Positions 1-7,813 of a stretch of 64,000 nt of DNA are shown here, piece by piece. The first letter of the stretch is position 1. Each line of letters begins with the position of its first letter. The notes beneath the pieces are model-generated. The model searched no databases. It saw only the letters and a list, made by a program, of their open reading frames with translations, and was not told the origin of the DNA. A program made the translations under genes and the position numbers. The stretch is taken from the NCBI GenBank assembly GCA_036826475.1, contig DAISWG010000011.1, positions 1 to 64,000 of the forward strand, in the 5' to 3' direction. The stretch is from Miltoncostaea sp036826475 (GTDB lineage: Bacteria; Actinomycetota; Thermoleophilia; Miltoncostaeales; Miltoncostaeaceae).

Positions 1-388
1 GGCCCGCCGCGGCGACGGCCACCCCCGCCACCGCCGGCCCGCCGCGGTCCCAGGCGACCCACCCGGGGTGGTGCGCGTCGAGGAGGCGGAACACCGCGTA
101 GGCGACGAGCCCGTACGCCATCCACGCCGCGACGTATCCCGCCACGAAGAGCGCCGTCACGGCGGGCGGCGCCGGCCGGCCCCCGATCCCGGCGGCGGCG
201 CGGCGCACCGCGGCCACCATGGGGGCGGTGGACGGCAGCATCATCGCCGCGGTCATCGTGACCCACACCCCCACGAACCAGGCGAGCCCGCCGAGGTCGG
301 TGCCGGGCCCCGCGTCCATCCCCCGCATCCGCCCGATGGTCACGATCCACGTGGCCAGGGCGACGGCGAGCAGGGCGGCGACCGCCAC
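1..388 (-). CDS. DUF2182 family integral membrane protein (3' end cut by window edge)
   Basis: My translation of the minus strand from GTG 388 gives a hydrophobic protein with the DUF2182 hallmark TAAMMLPSTAP (around residues 45-55) and repeated membrane segments. DUF2182 proteins are predicted metal-binding membrane proteins of unknown reaction. The start lies 4 bp after the DUF1326 stop, and DUF1326-DUF2182 pairs are a known arrangement, so the two are probably co-transcribed. The gene runs off the left edge, so only about 129 residues are visible. The GTG is chosen by spacing and is not proven. Confidence 0.72.
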   Translation of the reverse strand, partial: MAVAALLAVALATWIVTIGRMRGMDAGPGTDLGGLAWFVGVWVTMTAAMMLPSTAPMVAAVRRAAAGIGGRPAPPAVTALFVAGYVAAWMAYGLVAYAVFRLLDAHHPGWVAWDRGGPAVAGVAVAAAG

Positions 389-392
389 GGGG

Positions 393-1019
393 TCAGTCCT
401 CCGCGGAGCTGTACCGGAACGTCGACTCGTACGCGCAGCGCCCGGACAGGTTGACGGCGAGCGGCTCGTCGGTGACCCGGAGCAGGTCGGCGACGTACTC
501 GATGCCGGGCTGCGCGTACCCGGGGATGACGCACGCGACCGGCTCCTGCTCGGGCACGGGCGCCCGCAGGCGCACCTCGACGCTGCCGCCCGCGCGGAAC
601 CAGCCGCGGCCGGGCGTGTGGTCGATGGCGATCTCCGCCGCCTCCCAGCCCAGGAACCGGCTGTCCTTCCACACCCACGGGAAGTGCTTCGCCACCGTGC
701 CGCCGCGCGCGCCGGTCAGGATCTCGACCAGCGCGCGACGCTGCCGGTCGTCGCCACGCGCGTCGACGTAGAGCCGGAACGTCCACGGCGACCCCGGCTC
801 GTCGTCGTCGTACCGGCAGGCGATGACGGCGCCCAGCCCGTCCAGCGGGACCTCGTCCGCGTGCCCGGACGTGACCGCCCACGAGAGCGCGCCGGTGCAC
901 ACGCCGTGGGTGGAGCGGCCGCCGGGCCGCCCGCCGGTCCGCCGGCACGGGCAGATCGCCTCGCAGTTGCACGCCTCGAGGTAGGTGCCGGCGATCGTCC
1001 AGGACCCCACGTCGTCCAT
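393..1019 (-). CDS. DUF1326 domain-containing protein
   Basis: 208 residues from ATG 1019 (MDDVG). The N-terminus has the family's cysteine cluster, CNCEAICPC, plus a further Cys in HGVC, followed by a beta-rich domain typical of DUF1326. The function is unknown; the cysteines suggest metal binding. It is followed after 4 bp by the DUF2182 gene, the usual partner. The frame stays open 15 codons further upstream, but those codons are Arg/Pro-rich and look like intergenic shadow, so the internal ATG is preferred. Confidence 0.8.
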   Translation of the reverse strand: MDDVGSWTIAGTYLEACNCEAICPCRRTGGRPGGRSTHGVCTGALSWAVTSGHADEVPLDGLGAVIACRYDDDEPGSPWTFRLYVDARGDDRQRRALVEILTGARGGTVAKHFPWVWKDSRFLGWEAAEIAIDHTPGRGWFRAGGSVEVRLRAPVPEQEPVACVIPGYAQPGIEYVADLLRVTDEPLAVNLSGRCAYESTFRYSSAED

Positions 1020-1060
1020 CGGCCCCTCCGTCGCGAGTCTCCGTCGCGGGCCCCCGGGGA

Positions 1061-1825
1061 TCAAGGGTCCGGCGGCGCCTCACGGAGCGCGCCGACGCCC
1101 GGTGCGGGCGGTCCGGCGACCTCCGGCCCACCGGGGGCGGGGGCGATCCGGCCGTCCTCCATCCACAGCGTCCGGTCGGCGATGGTCCCGAGGCGGGCGT
1201 CGTGGGACACGATCAGCACCGTGCCGCCCTCGCGGCTGGCCATGTCCCGCAGCAGCCGCATCACGGTGCGCCCCTGGCCGGAGTCGAGGTTGGCCGTCGG
1301 CTCGTCGGCCAGCACCAGTCCGGGGCGGTTGGCGAGCGCGCGGGCGATCGCCACGCGCTGCCGCTCGCCGCCCGAGAGGTCGCGGGCGCGGAAGCCGAGC
1401 CGTGCGCCCAGACCGGCCTCCTCCAGCAGCTCGCGGGCCCGGGCCTGCGAGCCGGCGCGGGGGACCCCGGCGATGTCGAGCGCGATCTCGACGTTCTCCA
1501 GCGCGGTGAGCTGCTCCAGCAGGTTGAACGACTGGAACACGAAACCCACGCGTCCCCGGCGGACCGCCGGCAGCCGCCGCCGCGGGAGCGCCGTGATGTC
1601 GGTCCCCGCGATGAGGATGCGGCCGGCGGTGGGGCGCAGGAGCCCCCCGATCATCGCGAGGAGCGTGGTCTTCCCGGAGCCGGACGGCCCAATGATCAGC
1701 ACCACCTCGCCGCGCCGGCATTCCAGGTCGACGTGGTCGACGGCGACGACCGTCGTCGGGCCCGCGGCGAACGTGCGCGTGAGGCCCTCGGTGCGCAGCG
1801 CGGGGGCGTCGGCGGACGCCGTCAC
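1061..1825 (-). CDS. ABC transporter ATP-binding protein (MacB/LolD-like)
   Basis: 254 residues from GTG 1825. Visible motifs are Walker A GPSGSGKT (about 46-53), the Q-loop region FVFQSFNLL, signature LSGGERQR (about 150-157), Walker B LVLADE and the switch His in VSHD. This is the layout of the MacB/LolD branch that energises FtsX-type permeases. The GTG overlaps the TGA of the upstream permease gene (shared bases 1822-1825), so the two are translationally coupled. The substrate is not deducible; peptide, lipoprotein or drug efflux are the usual roles. Confidence 0.9.
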   Translation of the reverse strand: MTASADAPALRTEGLTRTFAAGPTTVVAVDHVDLECRRGEVVLIIGPSGSGKTTLLAMIGGLLRPTAGRILIAGTDITALPRRRLPAVRRGRVGFVFQSFNLLEQLTALENVEIALDIAGVPRAGSQARARELLEEAGLGARLGFRARDLSGGERQRVAIARALANRPGLVLADEPTANLDSGQGRTVMRLLRDMASREGGTVLIVSHDARLGTIADRTLWMEDGRIAPAPGGPEVAGPPAPGVGALREAPPDP

Positions 1826-2913
1826 GGGCGGAAGACCACCGCGGGGTCGATCCGGTTGATCCGCTGGATGGGCACCACCGACGCCGCCACCGCCACGACG
1901 AGCGTCACCGCGACCACGGCGAGCAGGTCCGTCCAGCGCAGGTCGGTCACGAACTCCGGCACGGCGCGCCGGACCGCCGGGGCGACGATCGCGGCGGTCC
2001 CGGCGCCGACGGCGGCGCCTGCGACCCCGATCAGGAGGCTCTGCACCACGACGATCCGCGCGAGCAGCCGACCGGGCGCGCCGAGGGCTTTGAGGACGCC
2101 GAAGTCCCGGGCGCGCTCGACGGTGGCGGCGTAGGTGGTGATGGCCACCACCGCCCCGCCGACGACCGCGCCGATCGCGAGGAGCGCCCCGACGACCGGC
2201 AGGAACCCCTGGTTCACGAGGCGCCCGAACGCCCCGGCGTACTCCGCGCTCGTCCGCACCTCGGCGTCGGGCACCGCCGCGCGGGCGGCGGCCATGACCC
2301 GGCGCGCGTCGGCGCCCGGTCGCAGCGCGAGCAGGAAGAAGCTCACCCGGCCCGCCGGGACGATGGTGCCGCGCGCGTCGGCGGCGTTGACGAACGCGAG
2401 CTGGAAGAGCCGGTTGCCGCCGGCCGTGACGCGCTCGACGGTGAGGGGGCGTCCGGCCACCATGAGCGTGTCGCCCGGCGAGACGCCGGCCTGGGCGGCG
2501 AGGGAGCTGTCGACGATCACGTGCCCGGGCGCAGGCAGGAACGCCTCGCGCGTGGCCGCCGGCATGGCGGCGCGGGCGGGCGCGCCGACGGCCATCACGA
2601 ACGCGCGCTCGCCGGCATCGACCTCCATCTGGCGGACGTACACCGGCATGGCGGCCGCAACCCCGGGGATCCGCGCGAGCGCGGCCCGTCCGCCGGCGGG
2701 CAGCAGGGAGGTGGTGTGGAGCGGATCGCTGCTTCCGGACTGCGCCACCCACACCTGCCCCGGCAGGCGGGTGAAGAACGTCGCGACCCCGCCCCATCCG
2801 CGGTAGAGGCCGAGGACGATCAGCACGAGCACGACGGCGAACGCCACCCCGCCGACCGACATCACCACCCTGCCGGGCTCGGCCAGCAGGTTCCTGCGCG
2901 CGACGGGGACCAT
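1822..2913 (-). CDS. FtsX-like ABC transporter permease
   Basis: 363 residues. One N-terminal membrane segment (about 15-37) is followed by a long extracytoplasmic domain (MacB periplasmic-core type), then three C-terminal segments beginning near VGALLAIGAVVGGAV. This is the MacB/FtsX permease topology. The ATPase gene follows with a 4-bp overlap, and the OsmC gene ends 39 bp upstream on the same strand. With the ATPase it should form a two-gene mechanotransmission-type exporter. There is no MacA-like adaptor gene nearby, as is normal for single-membrane bacteria. Confidence 0.87.
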   Translation of the reverse strand: MVPVARRNLLAEPGRVVMSVGGVAFAVVLVLIVLGLYRGWGGVATFFTRLPGQVWVAQSGSSDPLHTTSLLPAGGRAALARIPGVAAAMPVYVRQMEVDAGERAFVMAVGAPARAAMPAATREAFLPAPGHVIVDSSLAAQAGVSPGDTLMVAGRPLTVERVTAGGNRLFQLAFVNAADARGTIVPAGRVSFFLLALRPGADARRVMAAARAAVPDAEVRTSAEYAGAFGRLVNQGFLPVVGALLAIGAVVGGAVVAITTYAATVERARDFGVLKALGAPGRLLARIVVVQSLLIGVAGAAVGAGTAAIVAPAVRRAVPEFVTDLRWTDLLAVVAVTLVVAVAASVVPIQRINRIDPAVVFRP

Positions 2914-2952
2914 GGCGGGTCGGTGTGCGGGGCGATCGCGTGACGCCGGGCG

Positions 2953-3471
2953 TCACGAGCCGGCCGCGCGCACCTCCACGTCGTGGTCGACCGTCACCGG
3001 GTTGGCCACGATGTCGAGCACCGGGCAGTGCCGGTCGACGGCGGCGACGAGCTCGCGGTAGCGCTCCTCGGTCTCCGGCCCGATCAGCACCACGCGGTGG
3101 TGGACGCGCGTCAGCCCCGGCCGGACGTCGTCCGACAGCCCGAAGAGGCCGTTCAGGTCGATGTCGCCTTGCGTCTCGAACCGCACGTCGTCGAGCTGGA
3201 TGCCGAGCATCGCCGCCCACACCCGGTAGGTGATCGCCTGGCACGTGCCGAGCGCGGCGAGCACCAGCTCGACCGGGTTCGGACCCACGTCGGTGCCGCC
3301 GATCATCATGGGCTCGTCGATGTCGAGCGTGTGCTCCCGCACGGTCGCGGTGCACCGCACGCCCTCCACCAGGCCGCCGGTGGCGCCGAGCGTGAGGCGC
3401 CCGTGCCCGGGCGTCGCCCGGATGTCGGCGATCACGTCGGGCAGCGGGGTCGGTTCCGTCTGGGTGCTCAT
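2953..3471 (-). CDS. OsmC family protein
   Basis: 172 residues from ATG 3471, preceded by the purine-rich AAGGGG a few bases upstream. The fold signature is readable: GGTDVGPNPVELVLAALGTC (a catalytic-type Cys in the centre of the helix) and a second Cys in VDRHCPVLD. OsmC/Ohr proteins use two cysteines to reduce organic hydroperoxides; this one resembles the general OsmC branch more than Ohr. It lies 39 bp upstream of the ABC permease gene and could share its transcript. The upstream in-frame extension is low-complexity and was not used. Confidence 0.85.
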   Translation of the reverse strand: MSTQTEPTPLPDVIADIRATPGHGRLTLGATGGLVEGVRCTATVREHTLDIDEPMMIGGTDVGPNPVELVLAALGTCQAITYRVWAAMLGIQLDDVRFETQGDIDLNGLFGLSDDVRPGLTRVHHRVVLIGPETEERYRELVAAVDRHCPVLDIVANPVTVDHDVEVRAAGS

Positions 3472-3651
3472 CCCATCCCCTTCCGAAGGGGCGCCCGGTC
3501 CGGCGCCCGTCGACCCATCCTCGGATCCGGGAGGCCCGCGGCGCGTCCGGTGCCGCGCGGATGCGGCCCGCGGGAATCCCGCCGCAGGCCGGCGGCGCCC
3601 CGCGGACCCCACGGGCCCCACGGGCCCGGCGGACCGTGCACAATTGCCGGC

Positions 3652-3724
3652 GGGCCGTTAGCTCAGTTGGTAGAGCAGGGGACTTTTAATCCCAAGGTCG
3701 TAGGTTCGAGCCCTACACGGCCCA
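3652..3724 (+). tRNA. tRNA-Lys (anticodon TTT)
   Basis: A 73-nt cloverleaf can be folded by eye. The acceptor strands are GGGCCGT and ACGGCCC, the D arm is GCTCAGTTGGTAGAGC, the anticodon loop CTTTTAA reads TTT, and the T arm is GTAGG-TTCGAGC-CCTAC with discriminator A at 3724. The 3' CCA is not encoded (next bases are CT). The first anticodon-stem pair (27-43) is G-A, a small blemish. It lies alone between the OsmC gene and the fluoride riboswitch. Confidence 0.95.
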
Positions 3725-3787
3725 CTCCGCGACGCCCTGCACAGCACCCGCGACGACGCGGCCGTGTGATTCAATGCGGCCCGTCCG

Positions 3788-3840
3788 ACGCGCGATGGGG
3801 TTCGCGCAGAACCGCGCCGGCGGCGCTGATGACTCCTACT
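3788..3840 (+). ncRNA. fluoride riboswitch (crcB motif)
   Basis: The segment contains the two conserved blocks of the fluoride riboswitch: CGATGGGGTTCGC at the 5' side and CTGATGACTCCTAC at the 3' side, separated by a GC-rich stem. It sits directly upstream of two FluC/CrcB genes, the classical target, and senses fluoride to switch on the exporter. A short hairpin (GTCCC/GGGAC, about 3844-3858) and the SD GGGAGG (3863-3868) follow, so control could act on transcription or translation. Confidence 0.93.
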
Positions 3841-3873
3841 CGGGTCCCCTCGCGGGACGGGTGGGAGGTGCCC

Positions 3874-3978
3874 ATGATCGGTGCGATGCAGCGCGATGCG
3901 GGTGTGGCCGGCCTCGGTGGGGGGCCTCGCCGTGGCGCGCGTCACGTACCGGGGCCGATCGGCGGACGCATTGCGTGA
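3874..3978 (+). CDS. possible 34-aa leader peptide between riboswitch and crcB
   Basis: ATG 3874 has the best ribosome site in this stretch, GGGAGG at 3863-3868 with a 5-nt gap, yet its frame is not that of the FluC gene. It encodes 34 residues starting MIGAMQRDAG and ends with TGA 3976-3978. One base later comes GTG 3980 in the FluC frame, a layout suited to termination-reinitiation. Alternatively a sequencing frameshift has split the true FluC N-terminus. No similarity to any known peptide is claimed. Confidence 0.35.
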   Translation: MIGAMQRDAGVAGLGGGPRRGARHVPGPIGGRIA

Positions 3979-3979
3979 G

Positions 3980-4441
3980 GTGACCGACCCGGGCGCGGCT
4001 CCGGCCGGCGCGCGCCCCCCCGCTGACGTCGCCCGGGCGTCGGCGGGTGGGGCGCACTCCCTCCGGGCGGCGGTCTTCGCGGGCGGGACCCTGGGGGCGC
4101 TCGCGCGGCTCTCGCTGGACCGCCTGATCCCGGTGGCCCCCGGCGAGTGGCCGTGGCCGACCTTCGCGGCGAACGTCCTCGGGGCGCTGCTGCTCGGCTA
4201 CTTCACGACCCGGCTGCTGGAGCGGCTGCCGCCGAGCACCCACCTCAGGCCGCTGCTGGGGACCGGCTTCTGCGGCGCCCTCACCACGTTCTCGACCTTC
4301 CAGATCGAGGCGATCGAGCTCGGCCGCGACGGGCACGGGGCGCTCGCCGTGACGTACGTCGCCGTCTCCATCGCGGCGGGGATGCTCGCCATCGCGGCCT
4401 CCACCGCGCTGGTGCGGCGCGCGCGGGTGCGACTCCCGTGA
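3980..4441 (+). CDS. crcB: FluC/CrcB fluoride channel subunit 1
   Basis: 153 residues if started at GTG 3980. FluC hallmarks are present: GALARLSLDR near the N-terminus, the Asn-containing NVLGALLLGYF, and the GTGFCGALTTFSTF fluoride-pathway motif, in four membrane segments. FluC proteins export fluoride as dual-topology dimers; two adjacent genes suggest a heterodimer of opposite orientation. GTG 3881 and ATG 3896 are alternative in-frame starts; all give an N-terminal extension of at least 26 residues compared with typical FluC. Overlaps the next gene by 4 bp. Confidence 0.85.
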   Translation: MTDPGAAPAGARPPADVARASAGGAHSLRAAVFAGGTLGALARLSLDRLIPVAPGEWPWPTFAANVLGALLLGYFTTRLLERLPPSTHLRPLLGTGFCGALTTFSTFQIEAIELGRDGHGALAVTYVAVSIAAGMLAIAASTALVRRARVRLP

Positions 4442-4806
4442 CGGAGGCGATGGTGTGGGTCGGGGTCGCCCTGCTCGGCGGCCTCGGGGCGCTCGCGCGG
4501 TTCTCGCTGGACGGCGCCGTCGCGCGGCGCATCGCCGGCGACTTCCCGTGGGGCACCTGGTCGGTCAACGTCGTCGGCGCGCTCCTCGCCGGCGCCGTCG
4601 CCGGCGCGGGGGCGACCGGCTCGGCGCGGACCCTGATCGCGGTCGGGGCGCTCGGGTCGTTCAGCACCTTCTCGACGTGGATGCTGGAGAGCCAGCGCCT
4701 CGCGGAGGAGCGCCGCTCGGGCCTCGCGCTCGTCAACCTCGCCGGCGGACTCGCGTCCGGCCTGGTGGCCGCGGGGGTCGGGTGGGCGGTCGTGTCGCTC
4801 CTATGA
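4438..4806 (+). CDS. crcB: FluC/CrcB fluoride channel subunit 2
   Basis: 122 residues, the usual FluC length. It has GALARFSLDG, VNVVGALLAG and GALGSFSTFSTW, matching the conserved Arg, Asn and Phe/Thr-Ser positions of the family. The GTG at 4438 overlaps the stop of the first subunit (GTGA type); ATG 4450 is an alternative but sits only 3 bp after GGAGG. Expected to pair with the first subunit in the cytoplasmic membrane. Its own stop overlaps the ATG of the DUF190 gene, so the three form one unit under the riboswitch. Confidence 0.9.
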   Translation: MTEAMVWVGVALLGGLGALARFSLDGAVARRIAGDFPWGTWSVNVVGALLAGAVAGAGATGSARTLIAVGALGSFSTFSTWMLESQRLAEERRSGLALVNLAGGLASGLVAAGVGWAVVSLL

Positions 4807-5879
4807 GCGCCGAGGGCCTCAAGCTCACGATCTACTTCGGCGAGCGCGACCGGGTGGGTGGGCGGCTCCTGTCCGACGTCCTCATGGAGCGCTTCGGTGA
4901 CGCGGAGGTGCTCGCGTCGATCCTGATCCGGGGCGTCGAGGGGTTCGGCATCAAGCACCAGCTCCGCACGGACCGGCTCCTGACCCTCTCCGAGGACCTG
5001 CCGCTCATGGCGATCGCCGTCGACCGCGCGCGCAGCATCGAGCGCCTGGTCGACGCGATCCTGCCGGTCGTCGGCGCGGGGCTGCTGACCCTGGAGCGCG
5101 TGATCCTGCCGGACCTGCAGCTCGACGACGTGCCGTCCGCCGGCAACGGGGAGGACGCGAAGCTCACGATCTACACGGGGCGCGGCGAGGAGCGGGGCGG
5201 GCGGGAGCTCGTCCCCGCGTTCCTCGCGCGGCTGCGGGACGCGGGCCTCCCCGGGGCGACCGCCATCGCCGGGCTGGACGGGACGATCCTCGGCGAACGT
5301 CGCCGCGCCCGCTTCTTCTCGCGGAACGACCTCGTGCCGGCGCTCGTGGTGAGCGTCGGGCCGCGCCAGGAGATCCTCGGCCTCCTGCCCGCGCTGCGCG
5401 GGATGGCCGGCCGGCACGTGACCACGCTGGAGCGCGTCCACGTCGTCCGCCGCGCCGGCCGCGTCCTGGCGGAGCTGCCGGCGCCGCCCGCCCACGACGG
5501 GCGCGGCCTCGCGCGATGGCAGCGGGTGATGGTCTTCTGCGGCGAGGACGCACGATGGGAGGGCCGGCATCCGCTCCACAGCCAGCTCATCCGCCGCCTG
5601 CGCGAGGCGGACGCCGCCGGCGCGACGGTCCTCCGCGGCTCGCTCGGCTTCTCCGACGACCACGGCATCCACGCCGACCGCGTCTTCTCCATCCGCCGTC
5701 GCACGCCGGTCATCGTCACGATGATCGACACGGTGCCGGAGATCGCCCGCCTGTGGCCGATCGTGGCGCGTGCGACCGCACGCACGGGCCTCGTCACCGC
5801 CGAGCTGGTGCCCGCGTTCCGCGCCCACGCCGGCGAGGGACGGGCCATCGGCGGCCTCGCCCTCGCCGACGGCGACTAG
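4803..5879 (+). CDS. protein with three tandem DUF190 domains
   Basis: 358 residues. Three DUF190 repeats are visible at roughly 5-108, 118-215 and 238-345. Each begins with a strand (KLTIYFGE, KLTIYTGR, RVMVFCGE), has a central loop with G(V/L)xGxG-like sequence, and ends in a conserved VERV/LERV-type strand. DUF190 proteins are normally one domain of about 110 residues with a GlnB-like fold and often lie beside crcB. Here the gene overlaps the second FluC gene by 4 bp (ATGA), so a role in fluoride stress is likely. The biochemical role is unknown. Confidence 0.85.
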   Translation: MSAEGLKLTIYFGERDRVGGRLLSDVLMERFGDAEVLASILIRGVEGFGIKHQLRTDRLLTLSEDLPLMAIAVDRARSIERLVDAILPVVGAGLLTLERVILPDLQLDDVPSAGNGEDAKLTIYTGRGEERGGRELVPAFLARLRDAGLPGATAIAGLDGTILGERRRARFFSRNDLVPALVVSVGPRQEILGLLPALRGMAGRHVTTLERVHVVRRAGRVLAELPAPPAHDGRGLARWQRVMVFCGEDARWEGRHPLHSQLIRRLREADAAGATVLRGSLGFSDDHGIHADRVFSIRRRTPVIVTMIDTVPEIARLWPIVARATARTGLVTAELVPAFRAHAGEGRAIGGLALADGD

Positions 5880-5903
5880 CGGACCCCGCGCCGGGCGGGA
5901 CGA

Positions 5904-6545
5904 TCACGCCGACGGCAGGGGCGCGCCCTCGGCGCGCGTCGCGACGGCGGTGGCGGCGGCGAGCACCGCGGCCTGGTCGAGGTCCCGGGCCCGCGCCAGC
6001 ACGAACAGCTCGTGCGCGAGGACGCCGTCCGGCCAGGCCACCTCGATCGCCACGTAGTCCTGCCCCTCGTGGCGGCCCGTCTTGCGCGCGCCCATCGCGC
6101 CGGGGATCCCGGGCACCGCGATCGGCACGGCGGTGAGGCCCGGCTCGGACGAGCCGTTGGCCGCGAACAGCCGGGCGACCTCGGCCCGCGCCTGCTCGGG
6201 GGTGCCGAGCCGGGCGACGGCACTGATCCCGAACGACCGGGGCGGCCCCGCCAGTTCGCTCTTGGCCGCGCGCTCGACGCCGCGGCGGCGCAGCTCGGCC
6301 ACCGTGACGTCGTTCTCCTTCGCGACGGCCGCCAGGCCGAGCGGCCGGGCCGGCCCGGCGACGAACCCCGTCAGCTCCCGGCCGCGGACGACGCGCGCGG
6401 TGAGCGGCAAGGACGCGTCAGCGGCAGTGACGCTCGGTGGCGCGCTCGCGGTCCCGCCGGAGTCGGAGCAGCCCGCGGCCGCGGCGCCCACGGGGACGGC
6501 GGCGACGAGCGCCAGGCAGAGGGCACGGCGGGCGGAGCGGGACAT
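5904..6545 (-). CDS. putative lipoprotein, unknown function
   Basis: 213 residues from ATG 6545, with GAGGAG a few bases upstream. The N-terminus MSRSARRALC is followed by a hydrophobic stretch and a lipobox-like AAGC with Cys 26, so export and lipidation are likely. The remainder (for example AVAKENDVTVAELRRRG and FGISAVARLGTPEQARAEVARLF) is not recognised. A TAGCGT -10 box lies at 6583-6578, giving a leader of about 25 nt. It is divergent from the two-component system across 164 bp and could be one of its targets, which is inference. Confidence 0.7.
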   Translation of the reverse strand: MSRSARRALCLALVAAVPVGAAAAGCSDSGGTASAPPSVTAADASLPLTARVVRGRELTGFVAGPARPLGLAAVAKENDVTVAELRRRGVERAAKSELAGPPRSFGISAVARLGTPEQARAEVARLFAANGSSEPGLTAVPIAVPGIPGAMGARKTGRHEGQDYVAIEVAWPDGVLAHELFVLARARDLDQAAVLAAATAVATRAEGAPLPSA

Positions 6546-6658
6546 CGGATCTCCTCGGACGGCGACGGGTGATGGCGACGCTAGGCGCGTGCCGCCGCCG
6601 CGGCGTCCCCGCGGCGGGCGACCCGGCATCCGCCCCGCGGGGGACCCCGTCGCGGAGG

Positions 6659-6674
6659 TCCGCCGTACGGCGGA
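6659..6674. promoter_or_regulatory. 16-bp perfect palindrome upstream of the histidine kinase gene
   Basis: TCCGCCGTACGGCGGA reads the same on both strands. It lies just upstream of the expected -35 position of a putative promoter whose -10 box TACGTT is at 6698-6703, six bases before the GTG of the kinase gene. A NarL-type regulator dimer could bind here for autoregulation. Palindromes of this length arise by chance a few times per 64 kb at this GC, so support is moderate. Confidence 0.35.
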
Positions 6675-6709
6675 TGCCTCCCGCGGTGCGCCTGCACTAC
6701 GTTGTCGCC

Positions 6710-7813
6710 GTGAACCGGCTCGTCATGGCCCTCGGCACCGTGGGGCGCGCGACCCGCCCCTGGCAGCGCGACCTGGCGCTGGCGGTGGTGCTGGCCACGG
6801 CCTCGCTCGTCGAGATCGCCACCGCGACCGACATCGATGAGCCCGCGCTCGCCGGCGCCGCGGCCGTCGCCTGCGCGGCGGGCACGGCGGCCCGGCGCAC
6901 CCACCCCATCGCACTGGCGGTCGGGATCGCCGCGGTGCTGACCGCCTCGTCGCTGCTCGGCGCGCCCCCCGAGTCGATCGGCGTCCTGTTCTCGGCCGTC
7001 GTGACCGCGTATTCGGTGGCCGTCGCGCGCCCCATCCGGCCGGCCCTGCTCGGCGCCGCCGCCCTGGCGGCCGGCATCGCGATCTCGATCCTGCTGGACA
7101 CCACGGACTCGGCGTGGAACATCCCGCCCACGCTCATCCTGTTCGTCGCGATGCCGTTCGCGGCGGGGGTCGGGCTGCGCGGGCGCACGGCGCGGGCGGC
7201 GCGCGAGGCCCTCGCCGCCGAGCGCGCCCGCATCGCCCGCGAGCTGCATGACGTGGTCGCCCACGGCGTGAGCCTGATCGCGCTGCAGGCCGATGCCGCC
7301 TCGGCCGCGCTCGACCACGATCCGGACCGCGCGCGCGAGCCCCTGCGGGCGATCGCGGGCACCTCGCGCGACGCGCTGGCGGAGCTGCGCCGCCTGCTGG
7401 AGGTGCTGAGGGCGCCCGACGAGGACGACCCGCTCGCACCACCCCCGGGCGTGGCCCGCCTCCCCGAGCTGGTCGAGCGCGTGCGCCGCGCCGGGCTGGC
7501 GGTGGACCTCCACGTGGAGGGGCCGGCGGGCGCGCTGACCCCGGGCGTCGATCTGGCCGTCTTCCGGGTGGCGCAGGAGGCCCTCACCAACGCGCTGCGG
7601 CACGCCGGCCGCGCGGAGGTGGCCGTGACCCTGCGCTACCGCCCGACGGACATCGAGATCGAGGTGGTCGACGACGGGCGGCCGTCGTCGGCGTCGGCGG
7701 AGGGCTTCGGCCTGATCGGCATGCGCGAGCGCGTCGGGCTCTACGGCGGGCGTCTCGACGCCGGCCCCCGCCCCGGCGGGGGCTACGGCGTGCTCGCAAC
7801 GCTCCCGCTGTGA
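6710..7813 (+). CDS. two-component sensor histidine kinase (DesK/NarX-type, HisKA_3)
   Basis: 367 residues from GTG 6710. The N-terminal half has five or six hydrophobic segments (about 18-175). Then follows the HisKA_3 dimerisation motif ERARIARELHDVVAHGVSL with the phospho-accepting His, and the ATPase domain with QEALTNALRHA, DDGRP and GFGLIGMRERV. It should autophosphorylate and pass phosphate to the response regulator whose GTG overlaps its stop (4 bp). A TACGTT box six bases before the GTG suggests a leaderless transcript. The signal is unknown; no extracytoplasmic sensor domain is evident. Confidence 0.9.
   Translation: MNRLVMALGTVGRATRPWQRDLALAVVLATASLVEIATATDIDEPALAGAAAVACAAGTAARRTHPIALAVGIAAVLTASSLLGAPPESIGVLFSAVVTAYSVAVARPIRPALLGAAALAAGIAISILLDTTDSAWNIPPTLILFVAMPFAAGVGLRGRTARAAREALAAERARIARELHDVVAHGVSLIALQADAASAALDHDPDRAREPLRAIAGTSRDALAELRRLLEVLRAPDEDDPLAPPPGVARLPELVERVRRAGLAVDLHVEGPAGALTPGVDLAVFRVAQEALTNALRHAGRAEVAVTLRYRPTDIEIEVVDDGRPSSASAEGFGLIGMRERVGLYGGRLDAGPRPGGGYGVLATLPL

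Noticed and set aside
1061..3643. Very long open minus-strand frame over several genes
   Set aside because: At 74% GC stop codons are rare, so long frames overlap real genes on both strands. Only the segment 1061-1825 shows protein motifs.
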